From positions 1-64,000 of the forward strand of contig NZ_QYUP01000149.1 of NCBI RefSeq assembly GCF_003590855.1: a DNA stretch of 64,000 bases. The letters are read 5' to 3'. The translations under genes were made by a program, and so were the position numbers. The notes beneath the pieces were generated by a model. The model was not told the DNA's origin. It ran no database searches and worked only from the letters and a program-made list of their open reading frames with translations. Below are positions 41,631 to 50,717 of the stretch, piece after piece (within the stretch, counting starts at the first letter, position 1; every line of letters begins with the position of its first letter). This stretch comes from Massilia cavernae (lineage in GTDB: Bacteria > Pseudomonadota > Gammaproteobacteria > Burkholderiales > Burkholderiaceae_D).

Positions 41631-41975
41631 ATGGGACTATCCTATGCACGATTGGGCGAACGACTTGACACGGCGAGAACGCGGCGCGAGCATCTGAATA
41701 TGGAACCACGCATCGCATCGTTAGAAGCCATTTCGGAAAACACCGTAAAGTTGGTGGATGAGATTCGTCGCCGGATGGACGAGGGGTTTCGAGACGCTCG
41801 GCGCGAGTCTATTGAGATGCGAGCGGAACTCCGCTCAGAAATTCGCGAGGCTCGAAACGAGTCCAATGAACGGTACAAGGAACTCCGCACGGAGATGCGT
41901 TGGGTGGTAGGCATCCAGTTTACGACATTGCTTGCAGTTCTTGGCTTGCTGGCCAGAGCCGTCAATCTCTTCTAA
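41631..41975 (+). CDS. Coiled-coil protein with C-terminal membrane helix
   Basis: A 114-residue frame, perhaps starting at ATG 41700 (MEPRIASLEAISENTVKLVD). Heptad-like charged helices with repeated RSEIREARNESNERYKELR are followed by a C-terminal membrane helix (IQFTTLLAVLGLLARAV). Small proteins of this build are common and of unknown function. GAGG lies before ATG 41631; the start is uncertain. It lies just outside attR. Confidence 0.6.
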   Translation: MGLSYARLGERLDTARTRREHLNMEPRIASLEAISENTVKLVDEIRRRMDEGFRDARRESIEMRAELRSEIREARNESNERYKELRTEMRWVVGIQFTTLLAVLGLLARAVNLF

Positions 41976-42030
41976 TCTTGCACGTAACGCTTGCATCGCC
42001 CAATCGTCGGAAGCTGGTGCCGCGAATGAT

Positions 42031-43083
42031 TTAGCCGTTCGGCTTGTGCATCATCGCTCTCAGCATCATCCGCGCACTGCGTGCCAGGAGCGCGCATGCT
42101 GCATCGACCACTCGCGCCGGCGCGGTGCCGTCGTTGAACAATACCAGGCTTTCAACTTGCCACGGCGTGTGCTGGGGAGCCGTCAGCGCGCACAGGTCGA
42201 CCACCGGCGTACCAACCGCGGCAGCCAAGTGAACAGAACCGGTGTCGTTTGAGATGATGACGCTGGCAAGCTTGATGGCCGCTCCAAGTTCGCCGAGGTT
42301 CAACTCCCCCGCCAGCAAGCATGCCGCGTCGCCACAGCCCCTGTGGATTTCATCGATCAGGGGCCGCTCTGCGGCATTCCCCGCCAGTATAATCGGCACA
42401 CCGGTGCGCCGCGCGATGTCGCGGATGACATCGGCCCAGTGTGCGGACCGATAGCGCCGCGGCGGCGCGCTGGAATCGGGGTGGAGCAGCAGCCACTGGC
42501 GATCCGGGTTGATGCCCGCAGCAAGCAGCCGGGCGCGCATTGCTTCGACATCGTTATCGAGCACCGAAAAGGACAAGCCCAGGCTGGCGGCGGTGCATCC
42601 GACGCTGGCTACCAGATCCAGCTGGCGCCGCACTTCGTGCCTGATCAGCGTGGCTGGCTCGAGGTCGGGAATCCAGTCAGACAGTAACCGGCGCGGATTC
42701 TCGCGGCAGTGGGCAATGCGCAGCGGGATCCCGGCCAGGTAGCAGGTCAACGCGGCGGGCAGGGCGCTCTGGCCGAAGGAGGTGAAAATCGCCACCGCGT
42801 CGAAATGGCGCGCGGCGATGGAGGCGATGAATTCCGTGTCGGCTGCGGGATGGTGCGCGCCGCTTGCCTCCATCCACGGCGCCGCGTAGTCGATGATGGC
42901 GTCCACCTCTGGAATGAAAGGTGCAGCCGCAACGCCTTCGCGCGAGGTGAGCAGGGACACGCAGCGGCCTGGGCGCGACTGCTTGATCGCGCGTATCGCG
43001 GGGGTGCACATCAGCACATCCCCGAGCGAGTCGAGGCGGATGCACAGCACGCTGCGCGCATCATTCCACGCGGCGTTGTTCAT
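42031..43083 (-). CDS. Glycosyltransferase family 9 (heptosyltransferase-like)
   Basis: A 350-residue GT-B enzyme. SVLCIRLDSLGDVLMCTPAI is the N-terminal signature, LLLHPDSSAPPRRYRSAHWA and SNDTGSVHLAAAVGTPVVDL form the nucleotide-sugar site of ADP-heptose-type transferases. It overlaps the preceding phosphatase gene by 23 bases, so the two are translationally coupled. Together with that heptose-phosphatase-like gene, a role in LPS or glycoconjugate assembly is likely; the exact sugar is inference. Confidence 0.88.
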   Translation of the reverse strand: MNNAAWNDARSVLCIRLDSLGDVLMCTPAIRAIKQSRPGRCVSLLTSREGVAAAPFIPEVDAIIDYAAPWMEASGAHHPAADTEFIASIAARHFDAVAIFTSFGQSALPAALTCYLAGIPLRIAHCRENPRRLLSDWIPDLEPATLIRHEVRRQLDLVASVGCTAASLGLSFSVLDNDVEAMRARLLAAGINPDRQWLLLHPDSSAPPRRYRSAHWADVIRDIARRTGVPIILAGNAAERPLIDEIHRGCGDAACLLAGELNLGELGAAIKLASVIISNDTGSVHLAAAVGTPVVDLCALTAPQHTPWQVESLVLFNDGTAPARVVDAACALLARSARMMLRAMMHKPNG

Positions 43084-43645
43084 CGCGGACCCTGTCTTCT
43101 TCTTCGATCAGCACGGCGGCGGCATACAGGTCGCGCGCCATCCGGGTCGGGATCCGCCGTGCCCCCAGCCGCCATTCGGTTTCGTTGCCATTGTCGATCA
43201 GCAGGGTGCGGCAGCCCGCCCGGTTGCCGGCTTCAATATCGTGCAGGATGTCGCCGATCATCCACGATGAACGCAGGTCGATCCCGTGCTCGCGCGCCGC
43301 CTGCAGCAGCATGCCCGGCTGCGGCTTGTGGCAGTGGCACTCGCGCGAAAACCTTTCGACCTTGCCCTCGGGATGGTGCGGACAGAAGTAGAAGCCTTCG
43401 AGCGTAAGCTGTTCGCGGAACATCAGGTCGGCCAGCCGGTGCGCGACAGCCTTGACGTCGTCGAGTTCAAGATGACCATGTGCGATGCCATCCTGGTTGG
43501 TCACGACGAAAAAGCGATAGTCGAGCCGTGCCAGCAGACGCAGGCCGGGACCTGCCCCGGCCGCGAGGGTGATGCGGCGCGGTTCGGCGTTGCAGGACAC
43601 GTCGTCGACCAGCGTGCCGTCCTTGTCGAGGAAGATGGCTTTCAT
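43061..43645 (-). CDS. HAD-IIIA phosphatase, GmhB-like
   Basis: A 194-residue HAD phosphatase: MKAIFLDKDGTLVDD with the nucleophilic Asp, FVVTNQDGIAHG, the zinc-type loop FYFCPHHPEG then CHCHKPQPGMLLQAA, and MIGDILHDIEAG. This matches D-glycero-D-manno-heptose-1,7-bisphosphate 7-phosphatase and histidinol-phosphatase relatives. Heptose phosphate is the likelier substrate because a GT9 gene overlaps its 3' end. Second gene of a three-gene minus-strand operon. Confidence 0.85.
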   Translation of the reverse strand: MKAIFLDKDGTLVDDVSCNAEPRRITLAAGAGPGLRLLARLDYRFFVVTNQDGIAHGHLELDDVKAVAHRLADLMFREQLTLEGFYFCPHHPEGKVERFSRECHCHKPQPGMLLQAAREHGIDLRSSWMIGDILHDIEAGNRAGCRTLLIDNGNETEWRLGARRIPTRMARDLYAAAVLIEEEDRVRDEQRRVE

Positions 43646-43654
43646 GATTCATGG

Positions 43655-44662
43655 TCACGCGAAGCGGACGCGGAAGCGGATGGCGCCCGCGATGCGCCAG
43701 AACACAGCCAGCGGCGGGATCAGCGCCGAGGTGAAAACCAGTTCGGCGATGTGCGAGGGCGTGCGCGAAGTGCCGCGCAGGCGCTTGACGAAGAACATGG
43801 CGGTCAGCAGGCACCATGCAGCAGCGCCGGTGGCCGCAACGGGCGTGCTGCCCGCCACCAGTCCGGCCAGGGCAATCAGCAGCGCAGCGACGATGGCGGA
43901 GTAGTCCCAGCGCGGCGTGGCGCCGATTTTCTGGCGGTACAGCTGTGGATGCTTTTTATAGAGCAGGGCGTCGAACGCCGTTTTCTTCAGCTGGAACAGG
44001 CTCGCACCCCACGGCGCAGGGCGGACGGGCTGGATCACCAACGCGTCTGGCGCGAGGGCGATGGCGGCGCGGATTTTAAGGAGCCGGAAGTGCAGGTCGT
44101 TGTCCTCGCGCCAGCCGGACTGGAAGCGTTCGTCGAAGCCCTCGACTTTCTCCAGTATCGACTTGCGGCAGAAGCAGTTGGCGGCCACGAATTCGGCCTG
44201 CTCCAGCCGGCGCGCCTCGCGCTGGTAGTCGGTGGGCGTGCCGGACAATGGCATCTGGATTTTGCCGGAGACCGCGTCGGTGTCCTTGTCGAAGGCATCG
44301 AGCGCGTTGCGCAGCCAGCCGGGGGCGGGAACGGCATCGTCGTCGGTGAACGCGATGATCGGCGCGCGCGCATGGCGCCACCCGGCATTGCGCGCGGCGG
44401 CGGGGCCATGGTTGATGTGATTGGGCAGGTACAGGATGAACGGCCCGCGCGGCCCCGCGCTGGCGCGCCACACGGCCACCAGCTGGCGCGTGTTGCGGCG
44501 CGGATTGTCGTCGACGATAATGACTTCAAACCGGCACCCTTCCAGCGTCTGGTGTAGCAGCGCATCGAGGCAGCGGTCGAGCAGGTCGACCCTGCCGTAG
44601 GTCGGCACCACTACCGTTACGTCGGGCACATCCTGCCCGGTGGATCCTGGCGTTGTTTGCAT
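43655..44662 (-). CDS. Glycosyltransferase family 2 with C-terminal membrane helices
   Basis: A 335-residue enzyme. The GT-A domain (about 1-240) has VTVVVPTYGRVDLLDRCLDA, FEVIIVDDNPRRNT, the DxD-like FTDDDAVP and the acceptor-loop GWREDNDLHFRL. Two or three hydrophobic helices follow (about 255-325), anchoring it in the inner membrane. First gene of the operon with GmhB-like and GT9 genes; nine bases separate it from the next. Confidence 0.88.
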   Translation of the reverse strand: MQTTPGSTGQDVPDVTVVVPTYGRVDLLDRCLDALLHQTLEGCRFEVIIVDDNPRRNTRQLVAVWRASAGPRGPFILYLPNHINHGPAAARNAGWRHARAPIIAFTDDDAVPAPGWLRNALDAFDKDTDAVSGKIQMPLSGTPTDYQREARRLEQAEFVAANCFCRKSILEKVEGFDERFQSGWREDNDLHFRLLKIRAAIALAPDALVIQPVRPAPWGASLFQLKKTAFDALLYKKHPQLYRQKIGATPRWDYSAIVAALLIALAGLVAGSTPVAATGAAAWCLLTAMFFVKRLRGTSRTPSHIAELVFTSALIPPLAVFWRIAGAIRFRVRFA

Positions 44663-44871
44663 TGTTGTCTCCAGCCTTTACGACGTCCTTCGCCCCATTG
44701 CCCCGACATCATCCATGCGCCGCCGCAGACGGCATTCGGTGCGCGACGATGCGGGTGGTTCGATCCCGCGAAAGGCGAGCCAGTTCCTGCGCTAACGCGT
44801 GCGCTGGATCTGAATCAAGTGCGAAGGTCGTTTCTGGATGCGGAGCCGGGCAAGTGCGCCGGGCGCAAGAA

Positions 44872-45621
44872 TCAGCTGTTGCCGCCGGGCTCGTGGCAGT
44901 GGGCACGGTATTGCACCGGACTCATGCCGGTGTGCGCCTTGAATTGCCGGCTGAACGCGCTGTGGTCGGTGTAGCCGCAGGCGTAGGCAATGTCCGCGAT
45001 GCTGGCCTGGCTGCCGGATTCGATCATCGCCATTGCCGCCGATAGGCGCGTTTGCAGAAGCAGCTGGCGCGGCGAGTAGTGGAACACTTTCTGGAACAGC
45101 CGCTCGACGCGCGCAAGCGACAGTCCGGCCCTGCGCGCCAGCTCTTCCATCGACACGTTGTCGGCGTAGTGTGCGCGTATGTGGTCCGCGATGTTGGCGA
45201 TCTGGCCGTACACCGGGTTCTGGTCGCCCGGCAGGCCGAGGTCCTGCGAGGTGCCTGCCAGGCCGATGATTGTGCCGTTTGCGTCGCGCAAGGGCGTCTT
45301 GTTGGTCAGGCACCAGCCATGGCTGCGGGTGGGGTAGAGGTGCAGTTCGAGGTGCTTGCGGATCGCCACGCCCTGGTCGATCACCTGGCGGTCCTGCGCC
45401 ATGTAGGCCTGCGCGAGCGGGCGCGGATGGACCTCGAGCGCGGTCTTGCCGACGATGTCGGCCTTCTCGCGCAGTCCGCAACGCCGCACCATGGTGGTGT
45501 TGACGCTGAGGTAGCGGCCGTCGCGGTCCTTGACGAAGAAGGCCACGTCGCTCAGCGCATCGAACAGGCTTTCGAGCGATGCCAGGTCCACCGAGGCCAG
45601 CGCAATGTCACCTGTCTCCAT
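44872..45621 (-). CDS. PAS-domain AraC-family regulator
   Basis: A 249-residue protein from ATG 45621 (GGAGGAAAA upstream). Residues about 10-125 are a PAS domain (LFDALSDVAFFVKDRDGRYL, then TSQDLGLPG at its end). Residues about 145-245 are the double AraC HTH (SMEELARRAGLSLARVERLF and CGYTDHSAFSRQFKAHTGMS). It faces the operon at 47135-50673 and is its probable activator, as AraC regulators control hydroxyproline operons in pseudomonads. An IS10-like element now sits 40 bases upstream of its start. Confidence 0.88.
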   Translation of the reverse strand: METGDIALASVDLASLESLFDALSDVAFFVKDRDGRYLSVNTTMVRRCGLREKADIVGKTALEVHPRPLAQAYMAQDRQVIDQGVAIRKHLELHLYPTRSHGWCLTNKTPLRDANGTIIGLAGTSQDLGLPGDQNPVYGQIANIADHIRAHYADNVSMEELARRAGLSLARVERLFQKVFHYSPRQLLLQTRLSAAMAMIESGSQASIADIAYACGYTDHSAFSRQFKAHTGMSPVQYRAHCHEPGGNS

Positions 45622-45670
45622 TTTTCCTCCGCCATGTCGCAATCCACCAGTATAAGCTGGAGGGCCGTCC

Positions 45671-47008
45671 CTGAGCCTTCCCCTCATATTTCGTACGTCT
45701 CGAGCATGGACCCGAGCTCGTTCAACGCTTCGGCGATTTGACGTCGCGTTAAGAGTGCCGAGCTGTGATATTGCAGCCAGTGGCGCGCTAGCGACAGGAT
45801 GGATAGGGTGGCAGCCGCTTTCTTGCGACTGCCATAGTGAACAGCGAACCCGTTGCGGCGTACGGCCAAGCCGATCAGCCACAGCGCGAACGCAAGCAGC
45901 GATGCGATGAGCAACAAGATGGTGAGTCGATGTGGCTTGCGTGTTTGGCTGCTGCTGAGCCCCATTCCCCATTGGGAGCTTTTGAGGTCGCGGAACGTCT
46001 GCTCGATCTGCATGCGGCCCTGGTACAAATTAACAACCGCCTTGGCACTGAGCCTCGACAGGCGTGGCGAAACAGCCAGCAACCACGGCTCCCGTTGCCC
46101 TGCGCTCTGCTTCTTACTATGGTGGCTCTGCGATTTTTTCCCGAACACAGTCTTGCATGTGCGCCCTTTGGGTACTCTCTTGATCATCACCAAACGGCAT
46201 GGCACAGGGTTCGAACGGACGTAATTGAAGCTCCCCAGGTCGCGTGCACGTCCCTTCGTGTCCGCGAAATGCTCTTTGCAACCGCGCCAGTCACTTTTGC
46301 CACTGGGGGTCACCATGTCGCGGTTTCGGATGCGTCCTATCCAGGCAAACCCGAGTTGATCGAGCATCTTGAACCACGCGGCGCGAAAGCCGGCATCGGT
46401 GATGATCAAGGGCTGACAATGGGCTGGCAGCACCGAGCGTAGCGTCTTCATGAACTCGCGGTGCACCGAAGCCGCACCATACTGCGCGGTGGGGTGTATC
46501 TCTTCATAGATGACGATAGCGCGGCCCTTCACAACGACAGCCGCACGCAGCACGTGTTGGCTGATGTCGGCTAACAAATCGGACCAGTCCACGATAATGC
46601 TGATCTTCGATTGGCCTTGCAAGACGCGCTGCGCGACTGCGCGAAATATCTCCACGCGTTCGGTCGCCAGATGGGGATTGCTCAACAGCCGATCACAGCG
46701 CTTGATGCGATGACGCAATGAGCTCGAGCCTTGCACAGACTTACTCATCTTCAGCAAACCAAGCCCGCCACTCCGCGCCGCCTCAATCATCAAGGCAAGG
46801 CAATGCCGGCGTTTGGCGTGTATCGATGGGCATTGATCGGCTAACAAATCTTGTATGATTCGTCCTGCATGCATAGTCTGTTCCTTTCGTTCGCAGTTTG
46901 GTCGCTACAAACGAAAGGGTTAACACAGCCATGCATGCGCCGTTTTTGGGATTAGAAGTTAACAGGCATCCAGCCTGTTTACAAGCAATTTTTGAGGGGA
47001 AGGCTCAG
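45671..47008 (-). mobile_element. IS10-like element (IS4 family), intact
   Basis: 1338 bases. The ends are 16-bp perfect inverted repeats beginning CTGAGCCTTCCCCTCA, similar to IS10 ends (CTGA..., CCCCTCA). A 9-bp target duplication, GGGCCGTCC, flanks it at 45662-45670 and 47009-47017, the length expected for IS10. An intact transposase fills it. The perfect duplication points to recent insertion, in the divergent promoter region between the AraC regulator and the hydroxyproline-like operon. Confidence 0.95.
45684..46874 (-). CDS. IS10-like transposase (IS4 family)
   Basis: A 396-residue DDE transposase that aligns by eye along its length with IS10 transposase: HRIKRCDRLLSNPHL, the first Asp in IIVDWSDL, the second in IITDAGFRAAW, and the YREK motif in YQGRMQIEQTFRDLKSSQWG with the catalytic Glu. 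It is uninterrupted and probably active. ATG 46874 lies 134 bases inside the right end. Confidence 0.95.
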   Translation of the reverse strand: MHAGRIIQDLLADQCPSIHAKRRHCLALMIEAARSGGLGLLKMSKSVQGSSSLRHRIKRCDRLLSNPHLATERVEIFRAVAQRVLQGQSKISIIVDWSDLLADISQHVLRAAVVVKGRAIVIYEEIHPTAQYGAASVHREFMKTLRSVLPAHCQPLIITDAGFRAAWFKMLDQLGFAWIGRIRNRDMVTPSGKSDWRGCKEHFADTKGRARDLGSFNYVRSNPVPCRLVMIKRVPKGRTCKTVFGKKSQSHHSKKQSAGQREPWLLAVSPRLSRLSAKAVVNLYQGRMQIEQTFRDLKSSQWGMGLSSSQTRKPHRLTILLLIASLLAFALWLIGLAVRRNGFAVHYGSRKKAAATLSILSLARHWLQYHSSALLTRRQIAEALNELGSMLETYEI

Positions 47009-47134
47009 GGGCCGTCCTGGATTGTGCCGATTTCGGCCCTGGGGCTGCATTCATCGATCAAGACCGGAGGGCCGGCGCAGGGTAATCTGGCAACCTGGTA
47101 CAACTGACCGGTCCTCCGGAGAAAGCAGGCAAGC

Positions 47135-48031
47135 ATGTGGCAAGGCGTGATTCCCGCGGTAACAACCAAGTTTAACGAAGACGGCTCGCTCGACATCGGC
47201 GAGATGGAGCGCTGTTTCGCCCTGCAGATGGACGCAGGATGCGATGGCCTGATCGCCTGCGGCTCGCTGGGCGAAGGCCCGATGCTGTCGCATGACGAAC
47301 GGCTGGAAGTGCTGCGCGTGGCCAAGCGCGCAAGCGGCGGCAAGCCGGCGCTGCTGACGGTCGCCGAAGCGGCCACGCGCGACGCCTGCGCGCTTGCCGC
47401 CAAGGCGGCCAAGGCCGGCGCGGACGGCTTGATGGTGGTCCCAAGCACGATCTACCACAGCAACCACAAGGAAACCGTGGCCACGCTGCGCGCGGTCGCG
47501 CAGGCGGCGGACCTGCCGGTGATGATCTATTCCAACCGCGTGGCCTACCGTGTGGATGTGACCTGCGACATGCTGGAAGAACTGGCCGACGATGCGCGCT
47601 TCGTCGCGATCAAGGAATCGTCGGACGATATCCGCCGCAGCACCGACATCATCAACCGCCTGGGCGGGCGCTACGACCTGTTCACTGGCGTCGACAACCT
47701 GGCCTTCGAGGCGCTTTCGGTGGGCGCGGTGGGCTGGGTGGCGGGGCTGGTGGTCGCCTTCCCGAAGGAGACGGTGGCCATCTACCGGCTGATGCAGGAA
47801 GGCCGCCAGCGCGAGGCGCTGGACATTTATCGCTGGTTCCGGCCGCTGCTGGACCTGGACGTTTCCACCTACCTGGTCCAGAACATCAAGCTCGCCGAAG
47901 CGATGGCCATCGGTTCCAACGAACGCGTGCGCGCGCCGCGCATGCCGCTGGAAGGCGAGACGCGCGCGCGTGCGGAGAAGGTCATCCGCACCGCCATGGA
48001 AGTGCGCCCGCAGCTGCCTCGCTTCGACTGA
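47135..48031 (+). CDS. DHDPS-family enzyme, pyrroline-4-hydroxy-2-carboxylate deaminase-like
   Basis: A 298-residue class I aldolase-fold protein. The Schiff-base Lys is in FVAIKESSDDIRRS, the catalytic Tyr in VMIYSNRVAYRV, and the N-terminus reads MWQGVIPAVTTKFNEDGSLD. In hydroxyproline pathways such enzymes deaminate 1-pyrroline-4-hydroxy-2-carboxylate to 2-oxoglutarate semialdehyde (LhpC). The three downstream genes encode a matching three-subunit dehydrogenase, which supports this over lysine synthesis. CTCCGGAGAAAGCAGGC lies ahead of the ATG. Confidence 0.82.
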   Translation: MWQGVIPAVTTKFNEDGSLDIGEMERCFALQMDAGCDGLIACGSLGEGPMLSHDERLEVLRVAKRASGGKPALLTVAEAATRDACALAAKAAKAGADGLMVVPSTIYHSNHKETVATLRAVAQAADLPVMIYSNRVAYRVDVTCDMLEELADDARFVAIKESSDDIRRSTDIINRLGGRYDLFTGVDNLAFEALSVGAVGWVAGLVVAFPKETVAIYRLMQEGRQREALDIYRWFRPLLDLDVSTYLVQNIKLAEAMAIGSNERVRAPRMPLEGETRARAEKVIRTAMEVRPQLPRFD

Positions 48032-48033
48032 CG

Positions 48034-49167
48034 ATGCCAGGCAGTTTCGACGCCATCGTCATCGGCGCAGGCATTGTCGGCGCGGCCTGCGCCGCGGCGC
48101 TGCGGGATGAAGGCATATCGGTAGCGCTGCTCGATGCGGCTTCGCCCGGATCGGGCGTTACCGCCGCAGGCATGGGCCATCTCGTTGCGCTCGATGAAAG
48201 CGACGACGAGCTTGACCTGTGCCTGTACTCGCTGCGCCTGTGGCGCGAATTCCTGGACCAGCATCCCGGCGTGGGCGACCCGCTCCGCTGCGGCACGCTG
48301 TGGGTGGCGGAGGACGAGCACCAGTTGGCGGAAGCTGAACAGCGTGCGCTGAAGCTGTCGAAGCGCGGCTGGAGCGCCGACCTGGTTCGCGGCGAACAGG
48401 TACGAGTGCTGGAACCGGAACTGCGGCGCGGGCTGTGCGGCGGGGTGCGCGTCAGCGGAGACATGGTGGTGTACCCGCCCGCCGTGGCCGACCACCTTGC
48501 GCGTGACTTCGAACGCAAGGGCGGGGTACTGCTCGTCGGCTGCCGCGCGGTTGACGTGCGCGAAGGCGAGGCGATCATCGCCGACGGCGCGCGAATCACA
48601 GCAAGGCACATCGTGGTCGCCGCTGGCGCGCAGGTGGGCGCGTTACTTCCCGAGGTGGCGGTCTTCGGGCGCAAGGGCCACCTTGCCATTACCGACCGCT
48701 ATCCCGGCCGCCTGTCGCACCAGGTGGTCAGCATGAGCTATGGGCAGACAGAGGCCGGCAGCGGTTCGCTGGCCGTCGCCGCCAACGTGCAGCCGCGCGC
48801 CAGCGGACAGTGGCTGGTGGGCTCGTGCAGGCAGGATGGGCAGACCGGTACGGAGCTGGACCCGCTTGCGTTGTCCGGCGTGATGCGCAGCGCGATCGAG
48901 CTGCTGCCATGCCTGGCGGGCATGAACATCATCCGCGCATGGACAGGCATGCGGCCCGCGTCGCCGGATGGAAGGCCGATCATCGGCGCACACCCGGGCC
49001 GCCGCGGCGTCTGGCTGGCGGCGGGGCATGAAGGGCTGGGCGTGACGACGTCGTTCGCCACGGCTCGCTTGCTGGCCGACCAGGTCATGGGACGTGAGGG
49101 CGAGATCAGCGCGGCGCCGTATGCGCCGTCGCGGTTCAGGGAGCTGGAGGCATGGTGTGCGGACTGA
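48034..49167 (+). CDS. FAD-dependent D-amino-acid/D-hydroxyproline dehydrogenase subunit
   Basis: A 377-residue DAO-fold flavoprotein with the N-terminal FAD motif DAIVIGAGIVGAACAAALRD and the C-terminal GMRPASPDGRPIIGAHPG and AAGHEGLGVTTSFATARLLA. It is the likely substrate-oxidising subunit of a heteromeric D-hydroxyproline dehydrogenase. The start codon is two bases after the preceding stop and the next gene overlaps its end by 11 bases, so the four genes form one tightly coupled operon. Confidence 0.87.
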   Translation: MPGSFDAIVIGAGIVGAACAAALRDEGISVALLDAASPGSGVTAAGMGHLVALDESDDELDLCLYSLRLWREFLDQHPGVGDPLRCGTLWVAEDEHQLAEAEQRALKLSKRGWSADLVRGEQVRVLEPELRRGLCGGVRVSGDMVVYPPAVADHLARDFERKGGVLLVGCRAVDVREGEAIIADGARITARHIVVAAGAQVGALLPEVAVFGRKGHLAITDRYPGRLSHQVVSMSYGQTEAGSGSLAVAANVQPRASGQWLVGSCRQDGQTGTELDPLALSGVMRSAIELLPCLAGMNIIRAWTGMRPASPDGRPIIGAHPGRRGVWLAAGHEGLGVTTSFATARLLADQVMGREGEISAAPYAPSRFRELEAWCAD

Positions 49168-49420
49168 AATTCCCCGAGTGACGGTGCATGTCGATGGCGA
49201 GCCGGTAAGCGTTCCGGCCGGCGCCAGCGTCGTGGCTGCGCTGGCGCTGCTGGACTCGTTGTGTACGCGCATATCGGTCGGCGGTGAACCGCGCTTCGCC
49301 TTGTGCGGCATGGGACAGTGCCAGGAGTGCCGCGTTTGCATCGACGGACGGCCGCATCAGCTGGCATGCCAGGCCGCGTGCAGGGATGGCATGCGGATAG
49401 ACACAGGGGCCGCGAAGTGA
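49157..49420 (+). CDS. Small 2Fe-2S-binding dehydrogenase subunit
   Basis: An 87-residue subunit starting at GTG 49157 inside the previous gene. FALCGMGQCQECRVCIDGRP followed by HQLACQ gives C-x4-C-x2-C...C for a 2Fe-2S cluster, as in the small subunit of HcnABC/LhpBEF-type dehydrogenases. It passes electrons between the two flavoprotein subunits. The frame is open upstream but only inside the flavoprotein gene. Confidence 0.85.
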   Translation: MRTEIPRVTVHVDGEPVSVPAGASVVAALALLDSLCTRISVGGEPRFALCGMGQCQECRVCIDGRPHQLACQAACRDGMRIDTGAAK

Positions 49421-50673
49421 GCGCGCATCCGATCCTCGTCATCGGCGCCGGGCCTGCGGGACTGGCGGCGGCGCACGCCATCGCGTCGTGTGGCGAGAGG
49501 GTAGCGATCGTCGACGAGAATCCCCAAGCCGGTGGCCAGATATGGCGCGGTGGGCCAGGCCGCTGGCATGACCGGCGTGCCGACGCGCTGTGGGAGGCTT
49601 TGCGCGGCAACGCCCTGATCGAATGGATTTCCGGGGCGCGAATCGTAGCGAAGGCCGGCGAGGGCAGGCTGCTGCTCGACGAAGGCGGCACGCCGCGCGA
49701 CCTGGCATGGGACCACGCGGTGCTGTGCACCGGTGCGCGCGAACTGCTGTTACCGTTCCCCGGCTGGACACTGCCGGGCGTGACCGGCGCCGGTGGGCTG
49801 CAGGCGCTGGTCAAGGGCGGCATGCCGGTAGCCGGCAAGCGCGTGGTGGTGGCGGGAAGCGGCCCGCTGCTGCTTGCTGCGGCAAGCACGGTACGAAAGA
49901 GCGGCGGCAAGCTGGCGCTGGTGGCCGAGCACCAACCCATGCCCGAGCTGGCCCGGTTTGCCGCCGGCCTCGCAATCTCGCACCGAAACAAGCTTGCGCA
50001 GGCAATCCGGCTAGGCGCCTCGATTGGTGCGGGTGTGTTCCATGCCGGTGCAACTGTCATCGAAGCCAAAGGCGATACACGCCTGCGCAGCGTTGTCGTC
50101 CGGCGCAACGGCCGCGACACGGAAGTCGAATGCGACTTCCTCGCCTGCGGATTCGGGCTCGTTCCAAGCCTTGAAACGGCGATGCTGTTCGGTTGCCGCA
50201 GCGAAGGCGGATGCATCATCGCCGACAGCACGCAGCAAACCAGCGCAACAGGAATATGGGCCGCAGGCGAATCAACCGGCATCGGCGGCGTGGACAAGGC
50301 CCTGGCGGAAGGGCGCATAGCTGGACTTGCTGCATGCGGGAAGGCGCCATCGGCGCAAGACCTGAAGGCGCGCACACAGGCTCACAGGTTCGCGGGGCTG
50401 CTCGGTAAAAGTTTTGGATTGGACAAAGCGCTGCGTGCGCTGTGCACGCCAGAGACAATCGTCTGCCGTTGCGAAGACGTGCGTGCCGCGGAGCTGATGC
50501 AGCATACTGGCTGGCGCAGCGCAAAGCTGCAAACGCGTGCGGGAATGGGAGCTTGCCAGGGAAGGGTGTGCGGAACGGCGTGCCAGTTCCTGTACGGATG
50601 GGAAGCGCCAGGACTGCGCGAGCCGGTCTTTCCGACCAGCGCCGCAGTCCTCGCGCGGTTGCCTGACGATTAG
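49417..50673 (+). CDS. NAD(P)/FAD oxidoreductase subunit with C-terminal BFD-like Cys cluster
   Basis: A 418-residue subunit from GTG 49417, which overlaps the previous stop (GTGA). FAD motif LVIGAGPAGLAAAHAIASCG; second dinucleotide motif RVVVAGSGPLLLAAAS at about 145-160; the C-terminus has ETIVCRCEDVRAAELM and GMGACQGRVCGTACQ, the cysteine cluster typical of these alpha subunits (2Fe-2S). Completes the three-subunit dehydrogenase. The epimerase and semialdehyde dehydrogenase of the pathway are not in this window. Confidence 0.86.
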   Translation: MSAHPILVIGAGPAGLAAAHAIASCGERVAIVDENPQAGGQIWRGGPGRWHDRRADALWEALRGNALIEWISGARIVAKAGEGRLLLDEGGTPRDLAWDHAVLCTGARELLLPFPGWTLPGVTGAGGLQALVKGGMPVAGKRVVVAGSGPLLLAAASTVRKSGGKLALVAEHQPMPELARFAAGLAISHRNKLAQAIRLGASIGAGVFHAGATVIEAKGDTRLRSVVVRRNGRDTEVECDFLACGFGLVPSLETAMLFGCRSEGGCIIADSTQQTSATGIWAAGESTGIGGVDKALAEGRIAGLAACGKAPSAQDLKARTQAHRFAGLLGKSFGLDKALRALCTPETIVCRCEDVRAAELMQHTGWRSAKLQTRAGMGACQGRVCGTACQFLYGWEAPGLREPVFPTSAAVLARLPDD

Positions 50674-50717
50674 TCTGGCGTCATGTCGCTACGGCGCCCA
50701 GCGTTGCTTTGCTTAGC

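Noticed and set aside
43286-44557. 423-codon open frame on the plus strand
   Set aside because: Antisense to the GmhB-like and GT2 genes; no domain and shadow-like composition.
48738-50375. 545-codon open frame on the minus strand
   Set aside because: Antisense to the tightly coupled dehydrogenase operon, whose products are clearly recognised.
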